This document shows, piece after piece, positions 11,501-19,919 of a DNA stretch of 64,000 nucleotides. The notes under the pieces are model-generated. The model made no database searches and had not been told where the DNA came from. It worked only from the letters and a program-made list of their open reading frames with translations. The DNA comes from Seminavis robusta (Eukaryota; Bacillariophyta; Bacillariophyceae; Naviculales; Naviculaceae): contig CAICTM010000193.1 in the NCBI GenBank assembly GCA_903772945.1, positions 30,233 to 94,232 of the forward strand, read 5' to 3'. The position numbers were made by a program, and so were the translations under genes. How positions within the stretch are numbered: position 1 is the first letter of the stretch; each line of letters starts with the position of its first letter.

Positions 11501-12145
11501 CGATCCATGCGATGAAGGGGTGCGGGAGCGAGACTGAGACCCCCCTGAACCTGAACCTACACTGCCACTTCTTTGTGAATTGTTCGACCCGCGAGAGGAA
11601 GGGCTTCTGGAGCGAGACCTAGAGCCAGACCGAGAGCCCCTGGAGCCTGAACCTGCACTACCTGAACCTGCACTGCCACTTTGCTGTGAATTGTTTGATC
11701 CACGAGAGGAAGGACTTCCACTTCTACTTCTGGAGCCCCTAGAACCTACACTACCACTGCGTTGAGAATCGTTTGACCCACGCGAGGCAGGACTTCTGGA
11801 CCTCGATCCAGAAGAACGAGAGCCCCTTGAACCTGACCCACCGCTCGCCGACCCCCTGCTACCAGCACTGGAAACACTTCCACCAGACATTACTGATCTT
11901 GGCGAGCCAGATCTATGCGAGGAAGACCCAGATTTTGAACCTGACCGGGAGCCAGACCTGGAGCCCGATCGAGAAGAGCCTGATCTGTGCGAGCCACTCA
12001 TTACGCTCCCATAAAGAGACGACCGTCCACTTGCTGACATGTCATCATCTCGCCTTGATGAGGAGCTACCACTGCGCCTCGACGAACCTTGGCTCTCGCT
12101 GCCGGAGTCTGACCTGCTGTCATCATCAGAGTCGCTCCCTCCCAT
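8594..12145 (-). CDS. large Ser/Gly/Arg-rich low-complexity protein
   Basis: Single-exon protein of 1183 residues, starting MGGSDSDDDSRSDSGSES. Roughly residues 1-450 are Ser/Gly/Arg/Lys repeats. These include an (SRSG)n run and at least five imperfect copies of a unit of about 30 residues built on SRSPSSxGSNxSQRSGSVGS, encoded by visible DNA repeats at about 11410-11800. Residues 450-700 carry recurring short helical motifs (VRQAAESFEKSP, ARVKEAAQSLENSF). Next come acidic repeats with two DGPVExYxGDE units, an Ala-rich helix (AAAIAALVAAEAAAAAL) and Pro/Glu/Lys repeats. The last 170 residues are a helical, folded-looking domain (MLLKVVQAYHERLAAMVEG ... KVDWAMFRARKMMERIKT). The RS-type composition suggests heavy phosphorylation or RNA-granule/splicing association, an inference only. 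No known family is recognised. Confidence 0.7.
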   Translation of the reverse strand: MGGSDSDDDSRSDSGSESQGSSRRSGSSSSRRDDDMSASGRSSLYGSVMSGSHRSGSSRSGSRSGSRSGSKSGSSSHRSGSPRSVMSGGSVSSAGSRGSASGGSGSRGSRSSGSRSRSPASRGSNDSQRSGSVGSRGSRSRSGSPSSRGSNNSQQSGSAGSGSAGSGSRGSRSGSRSRSRSPSSRGSNNSQRSGSVGSGSGGSQSRSRTPSSHGSNKSQRSGSVGSGSRGSRSRSRSPSSHGSDKQSLDGSDHSKGSRSSGASRSGSRHSKSSQESGGSNQSDDKSRGSSSGSSKKSGSGSGSSKKSDKSGSRSASSHSSRGSDKGSLDKSEGSRGSRSSRSSKKSSGSSSRSSKKSDRSGSRSASGSSKSGSGHSRSSRGSGSGSKGSDKSSSSKTNESKVKQKVEGSPSSKNKVEANQPAKPDAPSTGKDGGATKGRVASMGERFSFKEAKPARFGDPPSMRGGGKSVSSKSRGSDKSHHQSTKSHTSSKSRSMDSHRSGTSSANKTFKSSENSGSSRVRQAAESFEKSPKTEELTVKSLEKSPVRMSARVKEAAQSLENSFNFNSSLVDLDLKGGKQDEDGSRVTKGSSSVRELTEKLSRRGGDTDGSKSGKSGRTGSASSRSKRDKKGDKWRSSDSKSTAITTESLETINEKGKSIIRGTIVVQNSQSDGGEAKMELVSETQFMPIGEASMSEMDGETAALTEDPRTVVTDDVRTAKSAEDGQPTEEDFLAELFAFAESNNALAFDFGAEIVPVGSAVGGSSGGKSSAHISEKDPTDPRSATTSGDGPVESYPGDEPVGTADEDDGPVEAYAGDELMGIFNANDEYDKDTKTSESRSHKSVPNVVEFKNGIAYTVSQDDDGTTIKTFLTLDEHEIPFDEAGEDVARNIAEQEAAAIAALVAAEAAAAALKQATTPEVASTAASTKEPVEAEQEAEKESAKGETGPVKEESAEGEAGPVKGESEEAPAKAKTVPAKAAGTEDPVAAEPAKHLVEEEKVQEDDVSEQAEIKSIYHVRSNDREMLLKVVQAYHERLAAMVEGRQELLTKDTSRKVAETVSTATREGSGKLDAAARTKILLEKLKMASLAQKAGVGEALMTTPLGEMKSKGVRSQEILSTIHKVDWAMFRARKMMERIKTRAESRKRSIPVEFEESREALTRSQQHFSELRKSVTRQSTNALT

Positions 12146-12641
12146 CTTCTAGACCGGAATCTACGGTACTTTCACAGGAAGCTCCACCACGATCCACAAT
12201 ATGCCGTTCTTTCTACAACAGAGATCCCGATATCTGTTCAGTTTGATGCCTGACACTTAGTAACTAGCTAGCATGCAGAATACAATCGGAAGCTCTGCTT
12301 TCAGTAACATCGCAACTCCATCGAAAGATGAATGAGGCTTCAGTCTTCGTTTTGCTGCCGCCGTTTCCCACCAAACTAATGATGCAGTAGGGTTGAGGGA
12401 AACATCTCCAGCAAAAATGTCGATTTCGAGACCACAAAATTGTTGTTGCTGATCACGACCTTTTAGAAAAGCTGTTGAGATCTCCCTATGCATTGATGCT
12501 AATGCTGCCCAAGTTATAGTAGCTGCATGGTACTAGTAGCTGTCTCCATGTCGAACCTCTTTGTGGACTGTTTGACTGCATGAATGATCTTGAAGCATCT
12601 AGGTTAAGTTGAGGTGCCATCACCACAATTAGAAACTGGCC
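12146..12641. other. divergent promoter region
   Basis: Separates the start of the Ser-rich gene (-) from that of the LRR-like gene (+). It should hold both promoters. No clear TATA element or gene is seen. Confidence 0.45.
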
Positions 12642-13649
12642 ATGGCTCCAACTTCCACTCCCACGGCTGCCGTGGCTGATGAGATACAGCACACGGAGGA
12701 ATCGTCCGCCATAGAAGTAGTCCCTTCGGAACCAATTCAGATAGTGACATGGTACATGGGGGATGCTCTCGGTTTCAACACTTTGGTCAACCTACTGACG
12801 ACTCATCCCTTGTACGAGACCAGTGTGCGCAAACTGGAAATGGTCTCTCCCACAAATCAAGTGAGTGATGACACGGTGGAGGATCTATTAGATTGGATCG
12901 AGACTTCTGAGTCTCTGCACGAAATTATCATTTTCCTCGTCAAGGAACTGTCGGATCGGGAGATGGACCTGATGGAACGGATTGAAGAGGTCAGCCACAA
13001 CAATTGCCGCTATGGTGCTACCATCAAGATACTGGCCGCCAATTCGAGTCAGGTCGACTTGCTCTGTGACAGCCTCAGTCCCTTGGAGTCATCCACTTCC
13101 AGTCGGCGGCATTTGGCCATGGATGGCAAGCTACTTGCAGCGGCATCCCCACAGGAATTGCAACAACTCGCCTTTGACATTTCCTGGGATAGATCCATTC
13201 ATGTACTATTACTCAAAGACATGCCAGACAACTGCCTGACGGCCATTCTCCCCAAACTGGTCTATGGCCCCTTACACACACTCAAAATAACATTTGATCC
13301 CGAGTCGGGAGAACGGCGTCTCCAAGATGCCAAACCAATGGCGACACGGGCGGTCAAAGACATTCTCAAAGCTTCGCGGTTGAAAACTCTGCAACGACTC
13401 TACTTGGGGCATGTGCGATTTGACGCCCAAAATACAACTCCTCTCGTGGAGGGCTGTCTACAGTCCAAAACGTTGCAACAACTGGAATTGTGCCTCTGCC
13501 AATTCGAGTCGGGAACGGGACATTTGTGGCAACCACTGGTGGACAATTCTAACAACAATGCGGCGGGCAAAGCTGCGGCGTCGTTGCGTCAAGTTCAATT
13601 CTACTATCCAATCATTACGAACAACAAAACGCAAGGGGGGAATAAATAA
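12642..13649 (+). CDS. leucine-rich-repeat-like protein
   Basis: Protein of 335 residues; the ATG at 12642 has the context GCCATGGC. After a polar leader it shows Leu-spaced segments resembling irregular LRR/ribonuclease-inhibitor-like repeats of the kind common in diatoms, for example SLHEIIIFLVKEL, LYLGHVRFD and LQQLELCLCQFESG. There is no signal peptide, transmembrane segment or extra domain, so it is probably a soluble intracellular scaffold. The repeats are too degenerate to count with confidence, and the LRR call rests on spacing rather than on a strict consensus. Confidence 0.6.
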   Translation: MAPTSTPTAAVADEIQHTEESSAIEVVPSEPIQIVTWYMGDALGFNTLVNLLTTHPLYETSVRKLEMVSPTNQVSDDTVEDLLDWIETSESLHEIIIFLVKELSDREMDLMERIEEVSHNNCRYGATIKILAANSSQVDLLCDSLSPLESSTSSRRHLAMDGKLLAAASPQELQQLAFDISWDRSIHVLLLKDMPDNCLTAILPKLVYGPLHTLKITFDPESGERRLQDAKPMATRAVKDILKASRLKTLQRLYLGHVRFDAQNTTPLVEGCLQSKTLQQLELCLCQFESGTGHLWQPLVDNSNNNAAGKAAASLRQVQFYYPIITNNKTQGGNK

Positions 13650-14159
13650 TAATCAGAAGAGGGCACTCACCGTAGTTACATGTAATTGAAAAGGATGCTT
13701 TGGACAGCAGCGGCAAAGCATGACGCCTCAGTCAGCAAGCAACACACCAAATCGGAACGAACACGCTGCGAAGGATCTTTCCTCCGTCACTGTCACCATT
13801 GATACTGCCACAAAATGTCATTGGCCTCTTGCAGAATCTTCTGTGCTACTTCGGGGTGCTTGGTGAGCTCGAACTTTGTCCACGAGAGAGCCATAGCTGT
13901 GTAGTGTCACAACCCGCCACCATCGCATTCATGATGACATCAAGTCCGGGTCCAAAATGGGGCCATCGTGGCTGGTACAATGGCATAGTCCAGAAATAGA
14001 CTGAGAATGTCTGGTGCAAGTAATAAGTATGTTACATCCGCAATCAGGCATGTACTTGGAGAGAACAAAGACATGTAACTGTTATAGTGCTGTAGTATAG
14101 TAGCTATAAATCCTTTGTCACACATGAAATAAGCTAGCAAGTAGTGAAAGTTCGCCTTA
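13650..14159. other. intergenic (convergent 3' ends)
   Basis: Lies between the convergent stops of the LRR-like gene and the flavin oxidoreductase. No gene is seen. Confidence 0.5.
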
Positions 14160-15671
14160 TCAGGTGCTAGTTCGGCCATCAGTGGCGGCATCGTGGGTAA
14201 TAGGAAAAGCGCCACGCTCAATCGCCAGAAGGGCATCCTCGTGAGACAATCCGAGTGCCTTGGCCAAATCTTCTTTGTCGGACTGTTGGTTGGTTTGATT
14301 GTTGCTGATAAACGTGAAGGGGCATTTGAAGGAACATGCAGGGCGAACCGTGAGAGCCCAGCTCTTGATGAGATGGTTTTTACCCATGGCGGCAAAGGGA
14401 GAGCCCAGAATGTTTCCCTTGGCACAAGGCGTTTGCATGTAGCCCAGTTTTCCTCCGAGCGGAACCATCATGGCAGGGTACGGGTGTCCCCAGTACCGGT
14501 AGGGTTCGACATCGCCAGCATTCTGAAATTTTTTGTTGGCAACAATAGTGGCAATCAGTTTCTTGGCCACATAGGAGCCTTGTTCTCCAGCATAACATGC
14601 CATTTTGGATTCGAGCGCTGCGACGTCTCCTATGGCGAAGATGTTGTCTGTGTTTCCGATAAGTAATGTCTTTGGATCCACCGAGATGCGATCCCTGTTC
14701 GGCCCTTTGTCAATGAGCTCACTGCCAAAATGAGCTCGCAAGCTGGCCGAATTGACGGCAGCTCCCCAGCACAAGAAAACCAAGTCGGCCTCCAGCTCGG
14801 TGCCTTGGTTTGTTTGGAGCTTGCGGCGCTTGCCACTGAGAAAACTTTGATTTTGAACGTTTTCGTCGGTAGTACTTGTAGTATCCTCCGGTGAATTGTT
14901 GGTGTCAAGACCATCGACCAATCGCTCCCCCAAAATCACATGGACCCCCAGCTGTTGGAGTGCCTTGAGAGTCTTGTCGCGAAGTTCATCTTTTACATCA
15001 CCCGGGAGGAGAGCCTCTCGACTGTGCACCAGCGTGACACGCTTGTTCTCCCCAGGAAAGCACGTTTTGATCTCCCCCGCCATTTCGCATCCAACGGCTC
15101 CACCTCCTGCCACGACAATGTGATCTGCTTGGGCAATCAGATCGGGTATTTTTCCAAATCGCTCCACGGCATCTTGCTGCAATGTGTCGGCAATCTTGAA
15201 GGGGAAGGAATAGCTGCTTCCCGTGGCAATCACGCAATAGTCAAAGTACAAGGGTTCCTCGTGTCCTTGTACCAATACACTGTCCTTTCTAATTTCGCTC
15301 ACTTCTGCTTGCAAAAAAGTGCTGTTGCCGCGTTCGGAGAATAGTTTGTCGTATGGAATGCACATGCTGTCGGCGTAGCCTTTTTGCACGGCCGCCGGGA
15401 CACCGGCTATATTGTTGAGGAAATAGTTCTTTCGGTCAATGAGAACGACTTGAAAGTCTTTGCTGCTGCTGCTGGCTGTATCGAGATCCTTGGCCACACG
15501 GACGCCACCATAGCCTCCTCCTACCACCACCACCGTCGCCAGATCTCCATTTCCCTCTTTACTCCCGAACAAGGAGGCATGGACAGCATTAACCCGTTGC
15601 TTGGCAGCGTCCTTCACGTTGCTGAACCGATTGCAGCTGCTCTTCGTCGTTTTGCCATCATCCGAGTCCAT
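14160..15671 (-). CDS. FSP1/AIFM2-like FAD-dependent NAD(P)H oxidoreductase
   Basis: 503 residues from the ATG at 15671. The frame is open upstream to 15929, but that part lacks protein character. It belongs to the pyridine nucleotide-disulphide reductase fold: an FAD dinucleotide-binding motif VVVVGGGYGGVRVAKDL near residue 47, NAD(P)H-binding IVVAGGGAVGCEMAGEI near 180, and a second FAD contact NIFAIGDVAALESK near 385. The closest family by eye is AIFM2/FSP1 and its yeast and plant NADH:quinone-reductase relatives, which reduce quinones using NAD(P)H. There is no redox-active CxxxxC pair. An insertion between the NAD domain and the second FAD motif (NNSPEDTTSTTDENVQN) is unusual. No clear N-terminal targeting peptide is visible. 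Substrate is not predictable. Confidence 0.8.
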   Translation of the reverse strand: MDSDDGKTTKSSCNRFSNVKDAAKQRVNAVHASLFGSKEGNGDLATVVVVGGGYGGVRVAKDLDTASSSSKDFQVVLIDRKNYFLNNIAGVPAAVQKGYADSMCIPYDKLFSERGNSTFLQAEVSEIRKDSVLVQGHEEPLYFDYCVIATGSSYSFPFKIADTLQQDAVERFGKIPDLIAQADHIVVAGGGAVGCEMAGEIKTCFPGENKRVTLVHSREALLPGDVKDELRDKTLKALQQLGVHVILGERLVDGLDTNNSPEDTTSTTDENVQNQSFLSGKRRKLQTNQGTELEADLVFLCWGAAVNSASLRAHFGSELIDKGPNRDRISVDPKTLLIGNTDNIFAIGDVAALESKMACYAGEQGSYVAKKLIATIVANKKFQNAGDVEPYRYWGHPYPAMMVPLGGKLGYMQTPCAKGNILGSPFAAMGKNHLIKSWALTVRPACSFKCPFTFISNNQTNQQSDKEDLAKALGLSHEDALLAIERGAFPITHDAATDGRTST

Positions 15672-16003
15672 CGTGAAGTAAGAATTTTGGAATGTTCTAT
15701 GGATTGGAACAGATCTGTTATTTCGATGTGCAAAAGATACGATCCATAGCATGGATTCGCCATGGAGAAGGGATAAAAAAGAGCAGTCCAAACACCCACG
15801 TATAAAAGCCAGCAAGCCTGCTTTTAAAACTGGTTTGAAGGCTATCCTCTTCCCTAATCTGCAATCTTGAGAGGTTTCGTTGGAGGTCGGCGTGGATCTT
15901 TGACGCTCGCTCCCCGAAATCCACACCAAAACGGCAACCTATTACACCGTACAAACCGAAGACGACAGCGACAACAATCATCAATCAATCGACCATCATC
16001 ACC
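15672..16003. promoter_or_regulatory. shared divergent promoter with a TATA-like box
   Basis: 332 bp between two head-to-head starts (oxidoreductase - and SEM1 +). TATAAAA at 15801-15807 sits about 200 bp upstream of the SEM1 ATG and would read toward SEM1; TTTTAAAA follows at about 15822-15829. Promoter function is inferred from position. Confidence 0.4.
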
Positions 16004-16252
16004 ATGACAGCCACAGACGCCGCCAAGAAGGACGCTTCCGCGGAGGAAAGCAAAGAAAAGGATGCCAAGTCGTTGATGGAGGCGATTGAAGAAGACGACG
16101 AGTTTGAGGAGTTTGAAAAGGCACACTGGGCAGCTGATGAGGAAGAAGCTGAGGACGTTCAACAGTGGCAAGACAACTGGGACGACGCCATGGATGACGA
16201 TTTCACCAAGAACTTGAGAGAAGAGCTGGCTAAGAACAGTGATGGATCGTAG
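16004..16252 (+). CDS. SEM1: 26S proteasome subunit SEM1/DSS1
   Basis: 82 residues, the usual size of this family. It is highly acidic with the two hallmark blocks: EEDDEFEEFEKAHW near residues 29-42 and WQDNWDDAMDDDF near 55-67, followed by the C-terminal helix TKNLREELAKN. SEM1/DSS1 is a small, mostly disordered protein that stabilises the proteasome lid. It also works in the TREX-2 mRNA-export complex and, in many eukaryotes, with BRCA2 in recombination. The N-terminus (DAAKKDASAEESKEKDAK) is a variable leader. The start has a good context (CACCATGAC). Confidence 0.93.
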   Translation: MTATDAAKKDASAEESKEKDAKSLMEAIEEDDEFEEFEKAHWAADEEEAEDVQQWQDNWDDAMDDDFTKNLREELAKNSDGS

Positions 16253-16874
16253 ACTCTTGCAGTGCACAAAACAACAGATGCACAGGTATGTTTTTGTGTT
16301 TTGTGTCGAGGGGAATGAATGAATCGAATCACATCAGTCTATGAATATGAAAAACAGCGATGATAGAACGAAACACACGAGAAGGCCCGCTTTGAGGACA
16401 CAATCTGCTGAAGCCTTTCCCAATTCAACAAATGAGACTATTTTGCAATGTGAATTTTAGCGTGAAAGGAAACTACTAGAAGATGATTATCGCTTTATTT
16501 GCCTTTTTCTTTTGACGGCTTCAGTTTTCTTTTGGTTGCAATCGTTCAATTTATTTGGGAGTGCTACGTGCATGACAACATTTCATCTATTTCTCGTTGA
16601 TCGCAATGGGGTGAAGGTTGACGCGCTGGAATGCCAAACGCGGCGACAATCAAGCTTGGCTATAGCGGGAGCCAAAAGTAGAAAATAGCGATGTTGCCGT
16701 AGCTAGTAGAGAAAGTTCGCAATTTCAAGTGATGGCCTCTTTCGACGAGCAACTACATGTACATCGTAAAATGAAAGATTCAATCCCAACTGGAGCCGGC
16801 ATGAATAATGATGAAATCGGTTCCAAAAGCTATGATGAAATCGGGTCCAACAACTATGTTGAAATCATCTAGAT
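16253..16874. other. intergenic (convergent 3' ends)
   Basis: Between the SEM1 stop and the polyprenol reductase stop. It is AT-rich with nothing gene-like, and presumably holds two 3' UTRs. Confidence 0.5.
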
Positions 16875-17954
16875 CTATAGTATGAAAGGGAAAATGGCCT
16901 TTCTGTGCAAAGACGGATAGGTTGGGAATGCTTGTAGGTACCAATTGTGACACCGAATACCGGTGACCGTGAGGTTGCTGGACACCCATAGCACTAGAAC
17001 CAAACGTCGCCATTGCCTCATGGTCAAGAGTACAGACATGACTTCCTCCCTCGCAGCAATCATACTGGGGAGCAGGCCAGACAAGCATGGTTCTTGGCAA
17101 GAGTCATGTTGTTGTCTTAACAGCAAATAAAATGCGGTATAAATCACGATTTCCGCCAAGTAATGAGGACATGATATATACTGAAAGAGTCGCCCCCGTG
17201 GAATCTTGTGCACCGCCTTTGGTTGGCTCCCCACAATCTCCTCCTCCTCGTGTTTATTATTGGATAGTTGTTTTTGTCGCAATAATGACAAAAGTGCGTG
17301 ATGCTGATACTGTTCCCATTGACCCCAAAGACAGAGCAGTACTATCGATATATTCCACACGTATTCTGATAAAGCCATCTTGTTTGGTTCGTCATCGTCC
17401 AGATGGTTGTCGTTGCAAGTGATTTTGTCATCAAAGACCATCCAGGGCAGGAACAGATAGTGAAAGACACCACATACATATCCAGCAAGATGCATGAAAC
17501 TATTTTCCGAATACTGATGAATGCGGAGGCACTCATAGCATCGACGTGCCAAATGGAGAGCGAGCAGCAACATTCCCTGATTGTGGCATGATGATGTCTT
17601 GTGAGTAGCCGCAGTTGACAAGGCAAACCAAGCCAACGACAGCAGTCCTGCCACGTAAAAGTGGAGGAAGCATCGTTTGTGTATCTGGAACATCTTGCCT
17701 TGAGAGAACTGCTGTATCCAAGTTGAATTTTGGAAACTTTCTCCACTATCACCAGAGCTGTTACCAGCTGCGTGTGGGCTCCTTTCATCATTTGCTGTTG
17801 TAGACGCGTGGCTGGATAGTTTTGTCAATGTTTTGCCATGAGATGCCAAGTCTTTGAGAAATGGCACCAATGTTGAAAGTAATGCCACCACCATGAGACA
17901 CAAGTAGGCAGGGGAAACCAAGAAACCGAGTATGCATAATAGAACCTCAATCAT
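16875..17954 (-). CDS. polyprenol reductase, steroid 5-alpha-reductase family (SRD5A3/DFG10 type)
   Basis: 359-residue multi-pass membrane protein. Family signatures are LHLARRCYECLRIHQYSENS near residues 132-151 followed by HLAGYVCGVFHYLFLP, then IPRGRLFQYISCPHYLAEI near 252-270, and the C-terminal block NLTVTGIRCHNWYLQAFPTY ending KAIFPFIL. The Phe-x-Tyr-x-Ser/Cys-x-Pro-His-Tyr and His-x-Trp-Tyr motifs are typical of polyprenol reductases. These enzymes reduce the alpha-isoprene unit of polyprenol to supply dolichol for N-glycosylation in the ER (recent work adds steps via polyprenal). A hydrophilic loop of about 40 residues after the first helices is lineage-specific. Length and motif order match the family and the gene appears intact. 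Confidence 0.88.
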   Translation of the reverse strand: MIEVLLCILGFLVSPAYLCLMVVALLSTLVPFLKDLASHGKTLTKLSSHASTTANDERSPHAAGNSSGDSGESFQNSTWIQQFSQGKMFQIHKRCFLHFYVAGLLSLAWFALSTAATHKTSSCHNQGMLLLALHLARRCYECLRIHQYSENSFMHLAGYVCGVFHYLFLPWMVFDDKITCNDNHLDDDEPNKMALSEYVWNISIVLLCLWGQWEQYQHHALLSLLRQKQLSNNKHEEEEIVGSQPKAVHKIPRGRLFQYISCPHYLAEIVIYTAFYLLLRQQHDSCQEPCLSGLLPSMIAAREEVMSVLLTMRQWRRLVLVLWVSSNLTVTGIRCHNWYLQAFPTYPSLHRKAIFPFIL

Positions 17955-18500
17955 AATGGATTGTTGTGAGAATGGATTAGTTTTCTTGGTATGATGACGA
18001 ATCCAATCATCGACAAACTCAATGTAAAAGAGTCCACAAAGGCTCAGATCTCTACTACGGTGCTGTAGTCATGCATGCAGCCATTTACTGCGGACAAAGA
18101 AGTGCTTTATCGGTGTGTCGAAAGCACCATTGCCACAAACATGAAGCAAGTGGAAAGTGGAGTGTGGTGTCAAAAGAAATGAGGGTCAGCATGCAATAAG
18201 CCGGTGAATACACTAACGGCGACCATGGCGTTTGAGTCGTGTTGACCGCCGCAACGGATCCTTTGATGCCGATCGAAAACAATTCGACCGCCGACCCCCT
18301 TTTAAAATTTATCATACTGACATCCATCATTCCACATCAAGCAAACCTTTGGGACAAACAGTTGCTGTACACGCCTTCAACTATTAATAGAAAAAGGGAG
18401 GGAGATAGATAGAGAGAGCCTTGTTAAGTAGGCGCTGTCAAGATCAGCATGTGGCATCAGGAAAAAGACAACTAGCTAGTTGTTCTTCTGAGTGACAGGA
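17955..18500. other. divergent promoter region
   Basis: 546 bp between the starts of the polyprenol reductase (-) and the LRAT-like gene (+). It contains AT-rich TTTTAAAATTTAT near 18300 and a GATAGATAGAGAGAG stretch near 18401-18418. No gene is seen. Confidence 0.45.
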
Positions 18501-19919
18501 ATGAGTCGAACAATGACAGCCGCGGCGAGCTTTGCCGAATCTGACGATGACGCCATGACAACGACGACCTCAAGATATGAGAGTCTGCACGAAATGAGAA
18601 GAGACTCGTGGAATGATCATGACCACCATCAAGAAGATCAAGGACAGCAAGACTCCAAACAGGAAGCCGATGTGCTGAGCTCTTGCTCCAGCTCCGACGA
18701 CGAAGTAGACCAGGAGGATGACACTAATATTGAGCGAATTCTTCAAAAGAGTTGCGAAGAGGAAATTCAACGATATCTTCAAGAGGAAGATGGAGAACAA
18801 ACGCTGCAGCAATCCACACCCCAAAAGACCCCCTTGGATTCCATTCCTGTCTCCAATGCCAATAATAATGCGACATCTGAAGCACTGATTGATCCAGAAA
18901 CTCTACCAGATTTACCACTGGAAATTGGAGATCACGTGTATCAATGGCGCAGTTTTGCAGGAATTCCAGGAGTCTTCCAGCATCATGGCATTGTCATGGA
19001 CTGCACTCGCGATGAAGCCGGAGATGGATATGAGTTGCAAATTGCCGATTTCTCCTGTATTTTGAGGGCACCGTCCAGCACTACCAAGAAACACTCCCCA
19101 AATGACAGCACAAGAATCCAACGAACACAAAGCATTGACATGATTACAGGGCTGCAGTTGGAAGACAAGGTACCCTTCGCCCTGCATCCACACGGTGTGC
19201 TGCGTGTGTACAATTCTACCTCCAAGGACCCAAAATGGCACAAGGTGCTTTACCGTGCCAGTGTTTGGAAGACTAGTTTATGGAGATCAGGAACGTGTAC
19301 TTGCGTACCTTCGGATCCTCCCGGCAAGGTTTTGGCACGGTGCTATTTCTTGATGGAGAACCCACAGCTCCTTCCACCCTACCACATTTTTAGAAGCAAC
19401 TGCGAGTGCGTTAGTCTATGGTGCAAAACAGGTCAATGGATGACACTACAAGCAAGTTCCCTGCTCTCCTTGACGGCAGCAGGTCAATTGAAAAGTACAG
19501 CGACAATTGCAGCCTATGCCGCGTCGCAAACTACAACCGTTTCGGCTCCGGCTGCCGGGATTTGGGGATATCTAGGCTATACGACTTCCACGCAGGTTAG
19601 TCTGTTGACCACACAACCTCACTTGGTTCCACTGTTGGCAGGTAAGTGGTGGATACGGACGGACCGCACCGATAAGGTATATGATATTGGAAAGCAGAAT
19701 CGAATCTCACCAACGAATGGATACGAATCGTCGCTCGCAGCCTATGGCGTTGTGACTGCTGGTGGGCCAACCTTTGTGCTATGGAGAGCCAACAAGTTCT
19801 GGGACAAGACTACAGAACGGCTCAATGAAGAGTTTTGGAACCATGCTTTGAAAGATCCAGACTTCTTTGCTCAGTCCTTGTTTCATTGGAGTGAGAAACA
19901 CAAAGCGTTTGAAAGGTGA
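18501..19919 (+). CDS. LRAT-domain (NlpC/P60-fold) protein
   Basis: 472 residues from the ATG at 18501. The first 130 or so are disordered and acidic. The LRAT/NlpC-P60 core then shows the first histidine block (GDHVYQW at about 143-149, followed by GVFQHHGIVMD) and the second block with the nucleophilic cysteine (FRSNCECVSLWCKTG at about 298-312), matching the NCExFVxxC pattern. LRAT-like proteins act as thiol acyltransferases or phospholipases on lipids; the real substrate is unknown. About 120 residues separate the His and Cys blocks, longer than in compact members. A small-residue-rich segment follows (AAGQLKSTATIAAYAASQ). A membrane-anchoring helix typical of animal LRAT is not obvious at the C-terminus. 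Confidence 0.75.
   Translation: MSRTMTAAASFAESDDDAMTTTTSRYESLHEMRRDSWNDHDHHQEDQGQQDSKQEADVLSSCSSSDDEVDQEDDTNIERILQKSCEEEIQRYLQEEDGEQTLQQSTPQKTPLDSIPVSNANNNATSEALIDPETLPDLPLEIGDHVYQWRSFAGIPGVFQHHGIVMDCTRDEAGDGYELQIADFSCILRAPSSTTKKHSPNDSTRIQRTQSIDMITGLQLEDKVPFALHPHGVLRVYNSTSKDPKWHKVLYRASVWKTSLWRSGTCTCVPSDPPGKVLARCYFLMENPQLLPPYHIFRSNCECVSLWCKTGQWMTLQASSLLSLTAAGQLKSTATIAAYAASQTTTVSAPAAGIWGYLGYTTSTQVSLLTTQPHLVPLLAGKWWIRTDRTDKVYDIGKQNRISPTNGYESSLAAYGVVTAGGPTFVLWRANKFWDKTTERLNEEFWNHALKDPDFFAQSLFHWSEKHKAFER

Noticed and set aside
15672-15929. 86-codon N-terminal extension of the FSP1-like protein
   Set aside because: The in-frame extension has no targeting or domain character and overlaps the TATA-containing divergent promoter; the ATG at 15671 gives the normal family start.
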